52,779 bases of DNA from an uncultured Collinsella sp. (GTDB lineage: Bacteria > Actinomycetota > Coriobacteriia > Coriobacteriales > Coriobacteriaceae). The position numbers were made by a program, and so were the translations under genes. The notes under the pieces are model-generated. The model did not search any database, was not told the DNA's origin, and was given only the letters and a program-made list of their open reading frames with translations. This document shows, piece by piece, positions 43,345 through 51,988 of the stretch (its first letter is position 1; each line of letters opens with the position of its first letter). The stretch spans positions 1 through 52,779 of the forward strand of contig CAAEDE010000044.1 of assembly GCA_900754525.1 (NCBI GenBank), read 5' to 3'.

Positions 43345-43510
43345 GACGCAGGCTCCTTTCGGATCGATCGTGCTGGTTGATGTACCGTGAGCCATCGTAT
43401 CACGCGCGGGCTCACGGTGGCGGGGGAGCTTGATGTGCGGTGGCCGTGGGGCGGGGAGCGTGTAAACTGGTGTGAGCAAACCGTGCCCAGCCCAAAGCGA
43501 GGTATTCAAT

Positions 43511-46258
43511 ATGTCTGACAAGCGCCGCACCTTTGCCGTCATCGACGGCAACTCGCTCATGCACCGCGCCTTCCACGCCGTGCCGCCCACCATGAACGCG
43601 CCGGACGGTCGCCCCACCAACGCGATCTTTGGCTTTCTGAACATGTTTCTCAAGATGATCGATGCCTTTAACCCCGACGGCGTCGTCGTGGCGTTTGACA
43701 AGGGTAAACCGCGCGTGCGCATGGAGATGCTGCCGCAGTATAAGGCGCAACGCCCGCCCATGGACCCCGATCTGCATGCGCAGTTCCCTATGATTAAGGA
43801 GCTGCTCGCCGCGCTCAACGTGCCGATTCTGCAGTCCGAGGGCTGGGAAGGCGATGACATCCTGGGAACCATGGCGCGCCTGGGTGAAGAGGCCGGCTGC
43901 GACATGCTACTGGTGACCGGCGACCGCGACATGTATCAACTCGTGACCGAGCACGTCAACGTGGTCTCGACCCGCAAGGGCCTGTCCGACGTGGCGATTA
44001 TGACGCCCGAGAGCGTGGACGACCTGTATCACGGCATTACGCCGGCGCTCGTGCCCGATTTTTACGGTCTAAAGGGCGATACGTCCGACAACATCCCCGG
44101 TGTACCGGGCATCGGTCCCAAAAAGGCGAGTGCGCTCATTGCGAAGTACGGTAGCCTGGACGAAGTCATCGCGCATGCCGATGAGGTCAAGGGCAAGATG
44201 GGCGAGAACCTGCGTGCACACATCGACGATGCGCTGCTGAGCCGCAAGGTTGCGACAATTCGCACCGATGCGCCCGTCGAGCTCGACTTTGAGGCGACGT
44301 CCTTCCCGGCGTTTTCTGCCGATGAGGTTTCCGCGGCGCTGGGTACGCTTGGTATCACCGCCATGCAGAACCGTTTCTTGGCGCTGATCGGCGGCGAGGG
44401 CGGGGCTGCTGCCTCCAGTGTGTTTGAGATACCTGCTATGGTTCGCGCAGCCGCCGGCGATGCCGACGCGCTTGGTGCCGTTGCGGCTGAGGTCTCCCGC
44501 GCGATTGATGCCGGCGAGTGGGTCGCCGCCGTGGTGGACGACGACAAGGAAGAGGGCGCGCTCTTTGGGCTGACGCGCACGCTGTGGTTGGCGACGTCCA
44601 AGGGCCTGTTCGCGCTCGAGGAGGGCGACGGTGGTGCGGCGGCTGAGGTTGAGGGCTTCAACTTCGCTCACGGTGTGATCGCCGGCGTGCTTGCGAGCCT
44701 GTTTATGGAGGGCCGCGTGGCGAGCCCGGATACGAAAGCGCTGCTGCACGAGCTTTCGCCCATCGATTCTTCTGAGCCCGAGCTCATGGATCCGCTCGCT
44801 GCCGATTCCACGCGTATCTTCGATACCGTGGTCGCTGCCTATCTGCTGGATTCCGATCGCTCCGAGTTCGATGAGGCATATCTGGCCGATACCTATCTGC
44901 AGATGGCGTTGCCTGCGGCGCGCGGTGCAGAGGGTGCTGGTGAGGACGCTCCGGCGCCTGCCGCCCGTACTGCGGCTCTGACGCTGGCGCTCGTGGCGCC
45001 GTTGCGCGAGTGCATGGCCCGTGAGAACGCCGCCAACGTGTTCGATGGCATCGAGATGCCGCTCGTTCCGGTACTTGCCAAGATGGAGCGCGCGGGCATG
45101 CTCGTGGACCCCGACCGCCTGCACAGTCTGTCCGAGGGTCTGGCGACCCAGATCACCGAGGTCGAGCGCAGCATTCGCGACCTGGCAGGTGACGAGACCT
45201 TTAATATTGGCAGTCCCATGCAGCTGTCGCATGTGCTCTTTGATGTGATGGGGCTTCCGACCAAGGGCCTTAAGAAGACTAAGCGCGGCTACTATTCGAC
45301 CAACGCCAAGGTGTTGAGCGACCTTGCGCGTGACCACGAGATCGTGCGTCTGATTTTGGACTGGCGCGAGAAGTCCAAGATCAAGTCAACCTATCTGGAC
45401 ACCCTGGGCCCGCTGCGCCGCGGTGACGGTCGTGTGCACACCACGTACAACCAGACCATCACGGCAACGGGGCGTCTGTCCTCGAGCGACCCGAACCTGC
45501 AGAACATCCCGACGCGCTCGGAGCTGGGTCGTACCGTCAAAACGGCGTTTTCGGCAGGCGAGGGAAGCGTCTTTTTGGCGGTGGACTACTCGCAGATCGA
45601 GCTGCGTCTGCTGGCGCATCTTTCGGGTGACGAGCACCTGGTGCGCGCCTTTAACGAGGGCGAGGACTTCCATGCCGAGACGGCGGCGCGCGTGTTTGGT
45701 GTGCCGGTGTCCGAGGTGACGCCCGACCTGCGTAGCCGCGCCAAGGCCGTGAACTTTGGCATCGTGTACGGCCAGCAGGCCTATGGCCTGTCGCAGTCGC
45801 TGCATATCTCGATGGCCGAGGCGCGCGACATGATCGACCGCTACTACGAGGCCTACCCGGGCGTGCGTACGTTCCTCGACAACGTGGTGGCGCGCGCCAA
45901 GCAGACGGGCTACGCCGAGACCATGTACGGCCGCCGTCGTCATATTCCGGAGCTCAAGGCCAAAAACCCACAGCTCCGCGGCTTTGGCGAGCGCACGGCC
46001 ATGAACCATCCCATGCAGGGAACCGCCGCCGACATCATCAAGATCGCCATGGCCCGCGTAAGCCGCCGCCTGGAAGAAGAAGGCTTTGCCGCCCACATGA
46101 TCCTGCAAGTGCACGACGAACTGGACTTTGAGTGCCCCATCGACGAAGTCGAGCGCCTAACCACCATGGTCCGCGACGTCATGGAACACGTAGTAGACCT
46201 CCACGTCCCCCTAATCGCCGAAGCCAGCACCGGCATAACCTGGGCCGACGCAAAGTAG
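43511..46258 (+). CDS. polA: DNA polymerase I
   Basis: A 915-residue family A polymerase. The N-terminal 5' nuclease domain (residues 1 to about 290) has FAVIDGNSLMHRAF, VAFDKG, GDDILGTMA, VTGDRDMYQL and GIGPKKASALI. The central 3'-5' exonuclease-like domain (about 310-510) shows no DxE motif and is probably inactive. The polymerase domain has motif A DYSQIELR (Asp692), motif B RSRAKAVNFGIVYG (741-754, Lys745) and motif C VHDE (His868-Asp869-Glu870). It acts in Okazaki fragment processing and repair. The start is the ATG at MSDKRRTFAV. Confidence 0.97.
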   Translation: MSDKRRTFAVIDGNSLMHRAFHAVPPTMNAPDGRPTNAIFGFLNMFLKMIDAFNPDGVVVAFDKGKPRVRMEMLPQYKAQRPPMDPDLHAQFPMIKELLAALNVPILQSEGWEGDDILGTMARLGEEAGCDMLLVTGDRDMYQLVTEHVNVVSTRKGLSDVAIMTPESVDDLYHGITPALVPDFYGLKGDTSDNIPGVPGIGPKKASALIAKYGSLDEVIAHADEVKGKMGENLRAHIDDALLSRKVATIRTDAPVELDFEATSFPAFSADEVSAALGTLGITAMQNRFLALIGGEGGAAASSVFEIPAMVRAAAGDADALGAVAAEVSRAIDAGEWVAAVVDDDKEEGALFGLTRTLWLATSKGLFALEEGDGGAAAEVEGFNFAHGVIAGVLASLFMEGRVASPDTKALLHELSPIDSSEPELMDPLAADSTRIFDTVVAAYLLDSDRSEFDEAYLADTYLQMALPAARGAEGAGEDAPAPAARTAALTLALVAPLRECMARENAANVFDGIEMPLVPVLAKMERAGMLVDPDRLHSLSEGLATQITEVERSIRDLAGDETFNIGSPMQLSHVLFDVMGLPTKGLKKTKRGYYSTNAKVLSDLARDHEIVRLILDWREKSKIKSTYLDTLGPLRRGDGRVHTTYNQTITATGRLSSSDPNLQNIPTRSELGRTVKTAFSAGEGSVFLAVDYSQIELRLLAHLSGDEHLVRAFNEGEDFHAETAARVFGVPVSEVTPDLRSRAKAVNFGIVYGQQAYGLSQSLHISMAEARDMIDRYYEAYPGVRTFLDNVVARAKQTGYAETMYGRRRHIPELKAKNPQLRGFGERTAMNHPMQGTAADIIKIAMARVSRRLEEEGFAAHMILQVHDELDFECPIDEVERLTTMVRDVMEHVVDLHVPLIAEASTGITWADAK

Positions 46259-46357
46259 AGGGGCGCAATAGGCAACCTTGCTTACAGCGCAAGCCCCCAC
46301 ATACTTAGGATTTTGGACAAACACTACTGGTTAATTTGTCCCACAGTAACCAAAACA

Positions 46358-46402
46358 GAAGGGTGCCCCTCAACAACAAGAGGCACCCTTCATTCAATTA
46401 AA
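46358..46402 (+). terminator. Terminator of polA
   Basis: 10-bp stem GAAGGGTGCC / GGCACCCTTC (46358-46367, 46382-46391) followed by ATTCAATTAAATT. Confidence 0.75.
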
Positions 46403-46459
46403 TTCAGCCAAGTATCTAGGCACTCAAGACACCATCTCGGCGGCAAGCAGGTGAACCTA

Positions 46460-46588
46460 GGGCCTGGCCGGGCGGCAGGGGTTAACTTTTCGTAGATTCC
46501 GCACGCAAAGAAAGCCACTTAATGTGGCTTTCGTCTTGCGTAGGACCTGACCGAGCGAAAAGTTAACCCCTGCCGCCCGGCCAGGCCC
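46460..46588. repeat. Nested long hairpin with perfect 33-bp outer arms
   Basis: Positions 46460-46492 (from GGGCCTGGCCGGGCGGCAGG to GTTAACTTTTCG) are the exact reverse complement of 46556-46588. The 63-nt interior forms another hairpin: ACGCAA/TTGCGT outside GAAAGCCAC/GTGGCTTTC with loop TTAAT. The right arm ends 10 nt from the stop codon of the minus-strand HAD gene. No flanking target-site duplication is visible. Confidence 0.93.
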
Positions 46589-46598
46589 GAAGGGATGG

Positions 46599-47426
46599 CT
46601 AGCGAGCCGCCAAGATGGCGTCGATGAGCGTCAGTACGCCCCCGTCGTTGTTGCTCGGAATGCGCCACTTGGCATGCGCGTTCATGTGCTCTTCGGCATT
46701 GTCCACGATAAAGCTGTGCCCGACGCGCTCCAGCATGGGGATGTCGTTGTACGTATCGCCCACGGCGGCGGCGTCGGCGATATCGATGCCCAGGTGCTCG
46801 CACAGGTGCGCGACGCCGGCGCCCTTATCGACGCCCAGGTTCATAAAGTCGATCCACTCGCGCCCGGCGTTGGTGACGTAGAGCTTGTCCGAGAACTCGG
46901 GGCTATAGGTCTCGCGGAAAGCGGGCTCGGCGTCGTAGCCGGGGAAGAAGACCGAAATCTTGTTGGACTCGAAATCAATGCCCTCAAAGCTGTCGACGTA
47001 GTTGATTGTGTTGTAGTAGACGCTGATCTCGTCGTGGTATTGATGGTCGCGGGCAAGCACGTAGAACTCGTCGAAGCAGCACAGGACGGGGACAGCGCGA
47101 GGATCCTCCGAGGCACGGCTCAAGACCTGCTGATACAGTTCCACGTCAATATTGCTCTTATAGATATAGCTGCCGCGATAGATCACGCACGCTCCATTGT
47201 CAGGACAAAAGGCGAGGCGGTTCTTGATGCCCTCGAACATCTCCTCGAGCTTGGGGGCGGGACGTCCGCTGGCGGGGCAGAATACGATGCCGGCGTCGGC
47301 GAGCTTGTCCAGGCGCTCATCAAGACCCTGGGGCAGCACACGCTCGTCGGTCAGCAGCGTCTTGTCCATGTCGACGGCGAGAATCTTAATGTTGCCGATG
47401 TTGGCGTCCGATTCGTAAGTTTGCAT
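46599..47426 (-). CDS. Cof-type HAD-superfamily phosphatase
   Basis: A 275-residue HAD type IIB hydrolase. Motif I is VDMDKTLL with nucleophile Asp19 and acid/base Asp21. Motif II is PASGRPAPK, motif III Lys is in the VDKGAGVAHL region and motif IV is VGDTYNDIPML. The cap (about residues 85-190) is of the Cof type with CFDEFYVLARDHQY. Such enzymes dephosphorylate sugar phosphates or cofactors; specificity is not readable. AAAGG lies before the start. Confidence 0.93.
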   Translation of the reverse strand: MQTYESDANIGNIKILAVDMDKTLLTDERVLPQGLDERLDKLADAGIVFCPASGRPAPKLEEMFEGIKNRLAFCPDNGACVIYRGSYIYKSNIDVELYQQVLSRASEDPRAVPVLCCFDEFYVLARDHQYHDEISVYYNTINYVDSFEGIDFESNKISVFFPGYDAEPAFRETYSPEFSDKLYVTNAGREWIDFMNLGVDKGAGVAHLCEHLGIDIADAAAVGDTYNDIPMLERVGHSFIVDNAEEHMNAHAKWRIPSNNDGGVLTLIDAILAAR

Positions 47427-47569
47427 AAAAGCGAGCCTTTCGTTTCGAGATTGTTTCAGACGTTATAACCATCAATTCGTAGTCGGGCGTATTTTCGCAG
47501 GAACGGAGCGTATTTGCACCACGCTTCACAAAGTAATGAAAAAACTTTTCAGAAATTTGAATTTGTCGC

Positions 47570-47597
47570 TTGTGCTGCGGGCACTTTAGCGTAATAT
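47570..47597 (+). promoter_or_regulatory. Likely promoter of the argG leader transcript
   Basis: -35 TTGTGC (47570-47575), a 16-bp spacer and -10 TAATAT (47592-47597). This would give a leader of about 375 nt before argG. Confidence 0.5.
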
Positions 47598-47603
47598 AGC
47601 GAC

Positions 47604-47980
47604 CATCGAAAACGGAGACGGAAAAACAACCGCTTACCGAGGAAAAGGTACCGTTTACGATATTAGAATTGCGCCCGGCGATAGGTGAAAGGAGAGGCAG
47701 ATGCAGTTCGTAACGATCATCACCACTGCAGACAATGCCATCCGACGCCAGCGCGCAATTTCCCGACGACGATAACAATCGTCTCTGTCTGCATGGGGCG
47801 AATTGCCTCAACAGAGTCATTTTGAGGTCGTTGGGTTTTAGCACGACATTGCTGCATGTTTCTAGGGCATGTATGTGCTGATTTTTGCTATTTAACCTGA
47901 TATTGCACGGTTTTTGACCTCAAGGTGACTTGCAACTGACCGATGTTCTAACTAGCTACCAAGGGCGAAAGGAAACAGCC
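47604..47980 (+). promoter_or_regulatory. Long argG leader with Arg-rich ORF and attenuator-like structures
   Basis: After the leader ORF (47701-47775), candidate pairings are: GACGAT/ATCGTC (47768-47773 with 47778-47783), whose left side includes the last Arg codons; GCAATT/AATTGC (47755-47760 with 47801-47806); CTCTGT/ACAGAG (47783-47788 with 47811-47816); AGCAC/GTGCT (47840-47844 with 47875-47879) followed by GATTTTTGC; and TTGAGGTC/GACCTCAA (47822-47829 with 47916-47923). The first three compete with one another. The AGCAC...GTGCT stem is the best terminator candidate. No folding energy was computed. Confidence 0.55.
47701..47775 (+). CDS. Arginine-rich 24-residue leader peptide upstream of argG
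   Basis: An ATG, 6 nt after the core of AAAGGAGAGG (47688-47697), opens a 24-codon frame ending in TAA. The second half reads IRRQRAISRRR and stop: six Arg in the last ten residues, with four CGA codons, which are scarce in neighbouring genes by eye. Such a density of the pathway end product's codons, in a strongly initiated mini-ORF before an amino-acid biosynthesis gene, is the hallmark of a ribosome-mediated attenuator. The alternative is an unrelated small protein. Function is inferred from position and composition only. Confidence 0.7.
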   Translation: MQFVTIITTADNAIRRQRAISRRR

Positions 47981-49207
47981 ATGAGCAAGGAAAAAGTCGT
48001 TCTCGCATATTCCGGTGGTCTTGATACATCCGTATGTGTCAAATGGCTCCAGGACGAGAAGAATCTCGATGTCGTTTGTGTCTGCGGCAACGTGGGCCAG
48101 GAAGAGACCGGACTGGATGCCAAGAAGCAGAAGGCGCTTGACCTGGGCGTTCTCGATTGCCAGGTGCTCGACCTGCGCGACGAGTTCTCCGATGAGTTCC
48201 TGACCAAAGCCATTGCAGCAAACTCCATGTACGAGAACAAGTATCCGCTGCTCTCCGCCCTGTCTCGCCCGCTGCTTGCCAAGAAGCTTGTTGAGGTCGC
48301 CCACGAGTTTGGCGCGACCTACGTCGCCCACGGCTGCACCGGCAAGGGTAACGACCAGGTCCGTTTTGAGGCCGCCGTCAAGGCCCTCGACCCCGAGCTC
48401 AAGGTTATCGCCCCGGTTCGCGAGTGGGACCTGAAGTGTCGCCCCGACGAGGTCGCCTATGCCCACGCCCACAACGTGCCGGTTCCCGAGGGTGCCAACG
48501 ACAACCCCTACTCCATCGACGACAACCTGTGGGGTCGTGCCATTGAGTGCGGTCACCTGGAGGATCCCTGGAACGAGCCGCTCGACGACGCTTGGGTTAT
48601 GACCAAGAATCCCGAGGACACCCCGGACACCCCGACCTACACCGAGATTGAGTTTGAGGCCGGCAAGCCCGTCGCCGTCGACGGCAAGAAGATGAAGCTC
48701 TCTGAGATCGTCATCGCCCTCAACAAGATCTCCGGCGACAATGGCTTTGGCCGTCTCGATCTGGTCGAGGATCGCCTGGTGGGCCTTAAGAGCCGCGAGT
48801 GCTACGAGGTTCCCGGCGCCCTGACGCTCATCACCGCCCACAAGGCGCTCGAGGACATCTGCGTCGAGGGCGACCTGCTCAAGACCAAGATCAAGCTCGA
48901 GCAGGATTGGGCCACCGCCGTGTACAACGGCCAGTGGTACAGCCCGCTCAAAAACGCGCTCGATGCCTTTATGGCCGATACCCAGAAGTTCGTGACCGGC
49001 ACTGTTCGTCTGAAGTTCTTTAAGGGCAACTGCCATGTCGTCGGCCGCAAGAGCCCCTTCAGCCTCTACGACTACGGTCTGGCTACCTACGACCGCGACA
49101 CCACGTTTGACGAGAAGGCCAGCGCCGGCTTTATCGAGATCGATACGCTGTCGCTCAAGACGTGGGCAAAGGTCCAGGGCCCCAGCTCTGCTGCCGCCCA
49201 GGCCTAG
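47981..49207 (+). CDS. argG: Argininosuccinate synthase
   Basis: A 408-residue enzyme ligating citrulline and aspartate with ATP. The PP-loop is AYSGGLDTSV (residues 9-18). GNVGQEETGL, ARPLLAKKLVEVA-like SRPLLAKKLVEVAHEFGATYVAHGCTGKGNDQVRFE and SIDDNLWGRAIECG are family blocks. Length is normal. ATG 47981 has AAAGGA upstream; a frame extension to 47930 lacks a binding site. It is preceded by the Arg-rich leader and followed by a strong terminator. Confidence 0.97.
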   Translation: MSKEKVVLAYSGGLDTSVCVKWLQDEKNLDVVCVCGNVGQEETGLDAKKQKALDLGVLDCQVLDLRDEFSDEFLTKAIAANSMYENKYPLLSALSRPLLAKKLVEVAHEFGATYVAHGCTGKGNDQVRFEAAVKALDPELKVIAPVREWDLKCRPDEVAYAHAHNVPVPEGANDNPYSIDDNLWGRAIECGHLEDPWNEPLDDAWVMTKNPEDTPDTPTYTEIEFEAGKPVAVDGKKMKLSEIVIALNKISGDNGFGRLDLVEDRLVGLKSRECYEVPGALTLITAHKALEDICVEGDLLKTKIKLEQDWATAVYNGQWYSPLKNALDAFMADTQKFVTGTVRLKFFKGNCHVVGRKSPFSLYDYGLATYDRDTTFDEKASAGFIEIDTLSLKTWAKVQGPSSAAAQA

Positions 49208-49440
49208 CGCCTCCTTCCCTTGGTATCCGCGCGGCCCATCCGCGTGATACATAACGGGCGCACGGGGTCCCTACCTTTCGTTATGCTTGCTGACACTTCT
49301 TAACATCGGTGGCCCCTACGTTCCGCCCGCATATATGATGCCGCGTCTGCGGCTGAGTCCGAGCCCCGCCGGGGTTGTCCGGCGGGGCTCCTTCTATCAA
49401 TTTGGCGGCTCTGCGCCTATATATATGAGGAGTATCCATT
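49208..49440 (+). other. Intergenic region after argG
   Basis: No gene seen. ATAACG/CGTTAT (49251-49256 with 49279-49284) can form a long-loop hairpin. The argG terminator follows. A TATATATA run at 49418-49425 precedes the small ORF and may serve as a -10 region. Confidence 0.5.
49361..49396 (+). terminator. Intrinsic terminator of argG
   Basis: Perfect 12-bp stem GAGCCCCGCCGG / CCGGCGGGGCTC (49361-49372, 49379-49390), 6-nt loop, then CTTCTA. Confidence 0.88.
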
Positions 49441-49611
49441 ATGTTCAATGCTATCGCGCATGCTTTACTTGCCCTCGCGCCCGAGTTCGATGCTGCAAAG
49501 GTCGAGGATGTCCCTATGAGCCTGAAAGCCTGGATCGATGGTTCGCAGGGCAACATCCGGAGGGAGACGTTGGGCGCCAAGTGCATGGCGCGTCACTTCT
49601 TTGCAAATTAG
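49441..49611 (+). CDS. Small 56-residue ORF between argG and argH
   Basis: An ATG 8 nt after GAGGAG (49427-49432) starts a 57-codon frame ending in TAG. The product begins MFNAIAHALLALAPEFDAAK and later has LKAWIDGSQGNIRRETLGAK. It is not a recognised family and has no signal peptide or clear membrane helix. It contains an adjacent CGG-AGG pair of uncommon Arg codons. It lies 118 nt upstream of argH and just after the argG terminator, so it could be a small protein or a leader ORF for argH. Coding status rests on the ribosome binding site and gene-like composition. Confidence 0.55.
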   Translation: MFNAIAHALLALAPEFDAAKVEDVPMSLKAWIDGSQGNIRRETLGAKCMARHFFAN

Positions 49612-49729
49612 CTACATGGCACCGCACACGGTGGGGAATGTGTAAAACTAGCGGTTGAAAAATCGCTTTAGCGATATGGCGCATTGCTTTGGGCGCTTGT
49701 TTTGGTATTTGGAGAAAGGGGACGGTTCC

Positions 49730-51160
49730 ATGGCTCTTTGGGGCGGTCGTTTTGAGGCAGGCGTGGCCGAGGTCACGCAGGAGTTTGGCGCGTCGCTGCC
49801 GGTCGACAAACATCTCTATAAGCAGGATATCGCCGGCTCTAAGGCGCATGCCAAGATGCTGGCGGCCCAGGGCATCATCAGTGCCGAGGACGAGCAGGCG
49901 ATTGCCAAGGGCCTGACCGGAATCGAACAGGATATCGATGCCGGCAACTTCACCTTCGATATCAACGATGAGGACATTCATATGTCCATCGAGAGCGAGT
50001 TGACGCGCCGCATCGGCGAGGCCGGTAAGCGCTTGCATACCGGCCGTTCGCGCAACGACCAGGTGGCGACCGATACGCGCCTGGGCGTCAAGGCGTTGGC
50101 CAAGAAGCTCATGGAGACCAATCTTGAGCTGCGCCATGTGCTGGTGGATGCAGCTAAGAAGTACGACAAGGTGATTCTGCCGGGCTACACGCACATGCAG
50201 CACGCCCAACCCGTGCTGCTGTCGCATCATCTGCTGGCGTATTCCTGGATGTTCGCGCGCGACTTTACGCGCCTGAAGGCCGCCTTTGATGCCGCCGACA
50301 ACTGCCCGCTGGGTGCTGCCGCGCTTGCCGGTACGAGCTATCCGCTCGATCGCCAGATGACGGCTGCCGAACTTGGCTTTGCGGGCGTGATTCCTAACTC
50401 ACTCGATGCTGTTTCCGACCGTGATTTCCTGCTCGATCTGCATTACGCTGGCTCCGTCATGGCCATGCACCTGTCGCGTCTTTCCGAGGAGATCGTGCTG
50501 TGGTCGAGCTCCGAATTTGGCTTTATCACGCTTTCAGACTCCTACTCCACCGGCTCGTCCATCATGCCGCAGAAGAAGAATCCCGACTTTGCCGAGCTTA
50601 TTCGCGGCAAGAGCGGCCGTGTCTATGGCAACCTGGTGCAGCTGCTCGTGACCATGAAGGGCCTGCCGCTTGCTTATAACAAGGACTTGCAGGAGGACAA
50701 GGAGGGCGCGCTCGATACCGCCCATACGCTCATGCAGTGCCTGTCGGTTATGGCCGGAATGATTTCGACTTGGACCGTCAACGAGGATGCCATGGCGCGC
50801 GAGTGCGGCGTGGGGCACCTTGCCGCTACCGATGTTGCCGATTACCTGGCCAAGCGTGGCCTGCCGTTCCGCGAGGCACATGCCGTGGTGGGGCATCTGG
50901 TTCTGATGTGTGAGAAGCGCGGCTGCAATCTTGAGGACCTGCCGTTTGAGGTGTTCCAGGAGGCAAGCCCGCTCTTTGAGCACGACATTACCGAGGCGCT
51001 CGACATCCCGTCGATTGTCGCCGCGCGCACGACCGAGGGCGGCACCGCCCCTGCCGCCGTTGCCGTGCAGCTGCAGCGTGCCGAGGCGCAGCTCGTGGTC
51101 GACGAAGGTGTGTTTGGATCGCTAACCAAGGTCGTCGAGATGGGTCACGGGGCAAAGTAG
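49730..51160 (+). CDS. argH: Argininosuccinate lyase
   Basis: A 476-residue homotetrameric lyase releasing arginine and fumarate. The opening LWGGRFEAGVAEVTQEFGAS, HTGRSRNDQVATDTRLG, GYTHMQHAQPV and the fumarase/aspartase signature GSSIMPQKKNPD (275-286) with the catalytic Ser in the flexible loop are present. AAAGGGGA precedes ATG 49730; an open extension to 49655 has no binding site. It forms the last steps of arginine synthesis with argG. Confidence 0.97.
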   Translation: MALWGGRFEAGVAEVTQEFGASLPVDKHLYKQDIAGSKAHAKMLAAQGIISAEDEQAIAKGLTGIEQDIDAGNFTFDINDEDIHMSIESELTRRIGEAGKRLHTGRSRNDQVATDTRLGVKALAKKLMETNLELRHVLVDAAKKYDKVILPGYTHMQHAQPVLLSHHLLAYSWMFARDFTRLKAAFDAADNCPLGAAALAGTSYPLDRQMTAAELGFAGVIPNSLDAVSDRDFLLDLHYAGSVMAMHLSRLSEEIVLWSSSEFGFITLSDSYSTGSSIMPQKKNPDFAELIRGKSGRVYGNLVQLLVTMKGLPLAYNKDLQEDKEGALDTAHTLMQCLSVMAGMISTWTVNEDAMARECGVGHLAATDVADYLAKRGLPFREAHAVVGHLVLMCEKRGCNLEDLPFEVFQEASPLFEHDITEALDIPSIVAARTTEGGTAPAAVAVQLQRAEAQLVVDEGVFGSLTKVVEMGHGAK

Positions 51161-51210
51161 AGGTTTGGCTGAAGACGTATTGTCCATTTATTGATAAATC
51201 GTTTTCGCTT

Positions 51211-51247
51211 TACGGGCGCCTGCTGATGTGGGAGCCCGTATTTTGTT
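51211..51247 (+). terminator. Intrinsic terminator of argH
   Basis: TACGGGC / GCCCGTA (51211-51217, 51234-51240), 16-nt loop, followed by TTTTGTT. Confidence 0.75.
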
Positions 51248-51452
51248 GCTATGGGGGAGGGGCTTGTCGAGAACTTCTGTAGGACCTTTGGGCAGGTTGT
51301 GAAGGGGATACGTTCGCGGGCGGCAACCGACCGCCTGCTCTGTTCGGCGCGGTTGATGGGCGGTCGGATGGTACTCTAATCGGGCTTCGAAACAGAAGTG
51401 ACACATATGGAGCGCTTTAATAAATTGCAACGTTTCAATAAACAGCTTTTTG

Positions 51453-51481
51453 TTTAACTGCAGCTAAAACTCTGTTACGAT
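51453..51481 (+). promoter_or_regulatory. Likely ndk promoter
   Basis: -35-like TTTAAC (51453-51458), a 17-bp spacer and -10-like TACGAT (51476-51481). Confidence 0.45.
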
Positions 51482-51545
51482 GCAGCCCAGGCGGGTGCCG
51501 GAATGGGACTTGGGCACGCGCGAACCTACTTGAAAGGCTACTTTT

Positions 51546-51950
51546 ATGGCTATCGAGAAGACCTTCATCATGATTAAGCCCGACGCCGTGCGCGACCGCA
51601 AGATCGGCGAGATCGTTGCTCGCATTGAGCGCAGCGGCCTTGTCATCGAGCGCATGGAGATGACCACGCTCGAGCGCGCTACCGTCGAGGAGCACTACGC
51701 CCATCTGGCCGACAAGCCCTTCTTTGGCGGTCTCTGCGACTTTATGACGAGCGGTCCGGTCGTCAAGATGGTCGTTTCCGGTCTCTCCGCTGTTGCTAAG
51801 ATGCGCACCCTCATGGGCGCTACTAATCCGCTTGACGCTGCTCCTGGTACCATCCGCGGCGACTTTGCCGTCGATGTCAACGCCAACGTGATCCACGGCT
51901 CCGACTGCCTGGAGAACGCCGAGATTGAGATCAAGCGCTTCTTTGGCTAA
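51546..51950 (+). CDS. ndk: Nucleoside diphosphate kinase
   Basis: A 134-residue NDP kinase that balances nucleoside triphosphates. EKTFIMIKPDAVRDRKIGEI opens the fold, and the phosphorylated His117 is in NVIHGSD. ATNPLDAAPGTIRGDFAVD is also conserved. TTGAAAGG lies before the start. It is a single gene with its own promoter and terminator. Confidence 0.97.
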   Translation: MAIEKTFIMIKPDAVRDRKIGEIVARIERSGLVIERMEMTTLERATVEEHYAHLADKPFFGGLCDFMTSGPVVKMVVSGLSAVAKMRTLMGATNPLDAAPGTIRGDFAVDVNANVIHGSDCLENAEIEIKRFFG

Positions 51951-51988
51951 ACCAGCTTTGACTCCTTAAAGCTGTTAGCGTGTGGCTT

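Larger units (their letters stand above)
46259..46598. other. Convergent intergenic region between polA and the HAD gene
   Basis: It contains the polA terminator and a very long nested hairpin, listed separately. A 60-codon frame from a TTG at 46313 runs through both and is not credible as a gene. Confidence 0.8.
51161..51545 (+). other. Intergenic region between argH and ndk
   Basis: It holds the argH terminator and a probable ndk promoter. A 16-codon ATG frame at 51407 lacks a ribosome binding site and is not called. Nothing else is recognised. Confidence 0.6.

Noticed and set aside
41845..43380. Plus-strand open frame of 511 codons opposite the M18 aminopeptidase gene
   Set aside because: It is the complement of a well-recognised enzyme; low-complexity Val/Gly/Leu-rich translation and no ribosome binding site. 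High GC keeps antisense frames open.
43345..43932. In-frame upstream extension of the M18 aminopeptidase to about 661 codons
   Set aside because: The extension lies over the start of polA on the other strand; the aminopeptidase has a good ribosome binding site and family-typical start at 43344.
46313..46495. 60-codon frame from TTG between polA and the HAD gene
   Set aside because: It runs through the polA terminator and the left arm of the long hairpin, and has no ribosome binding site.
47549..47566. ARG box for ArgR upstream of argG
   Set aside because: TTCAGAAATTTGAA has the inverted orientation of the TGAAT...ATTCA consensus half-sites, so it does not match.
51407..51457. 16-codon ATG frame upstream of ndk
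   Set aside because: No ribosome binding site; overlaps the likely ndk promoter.
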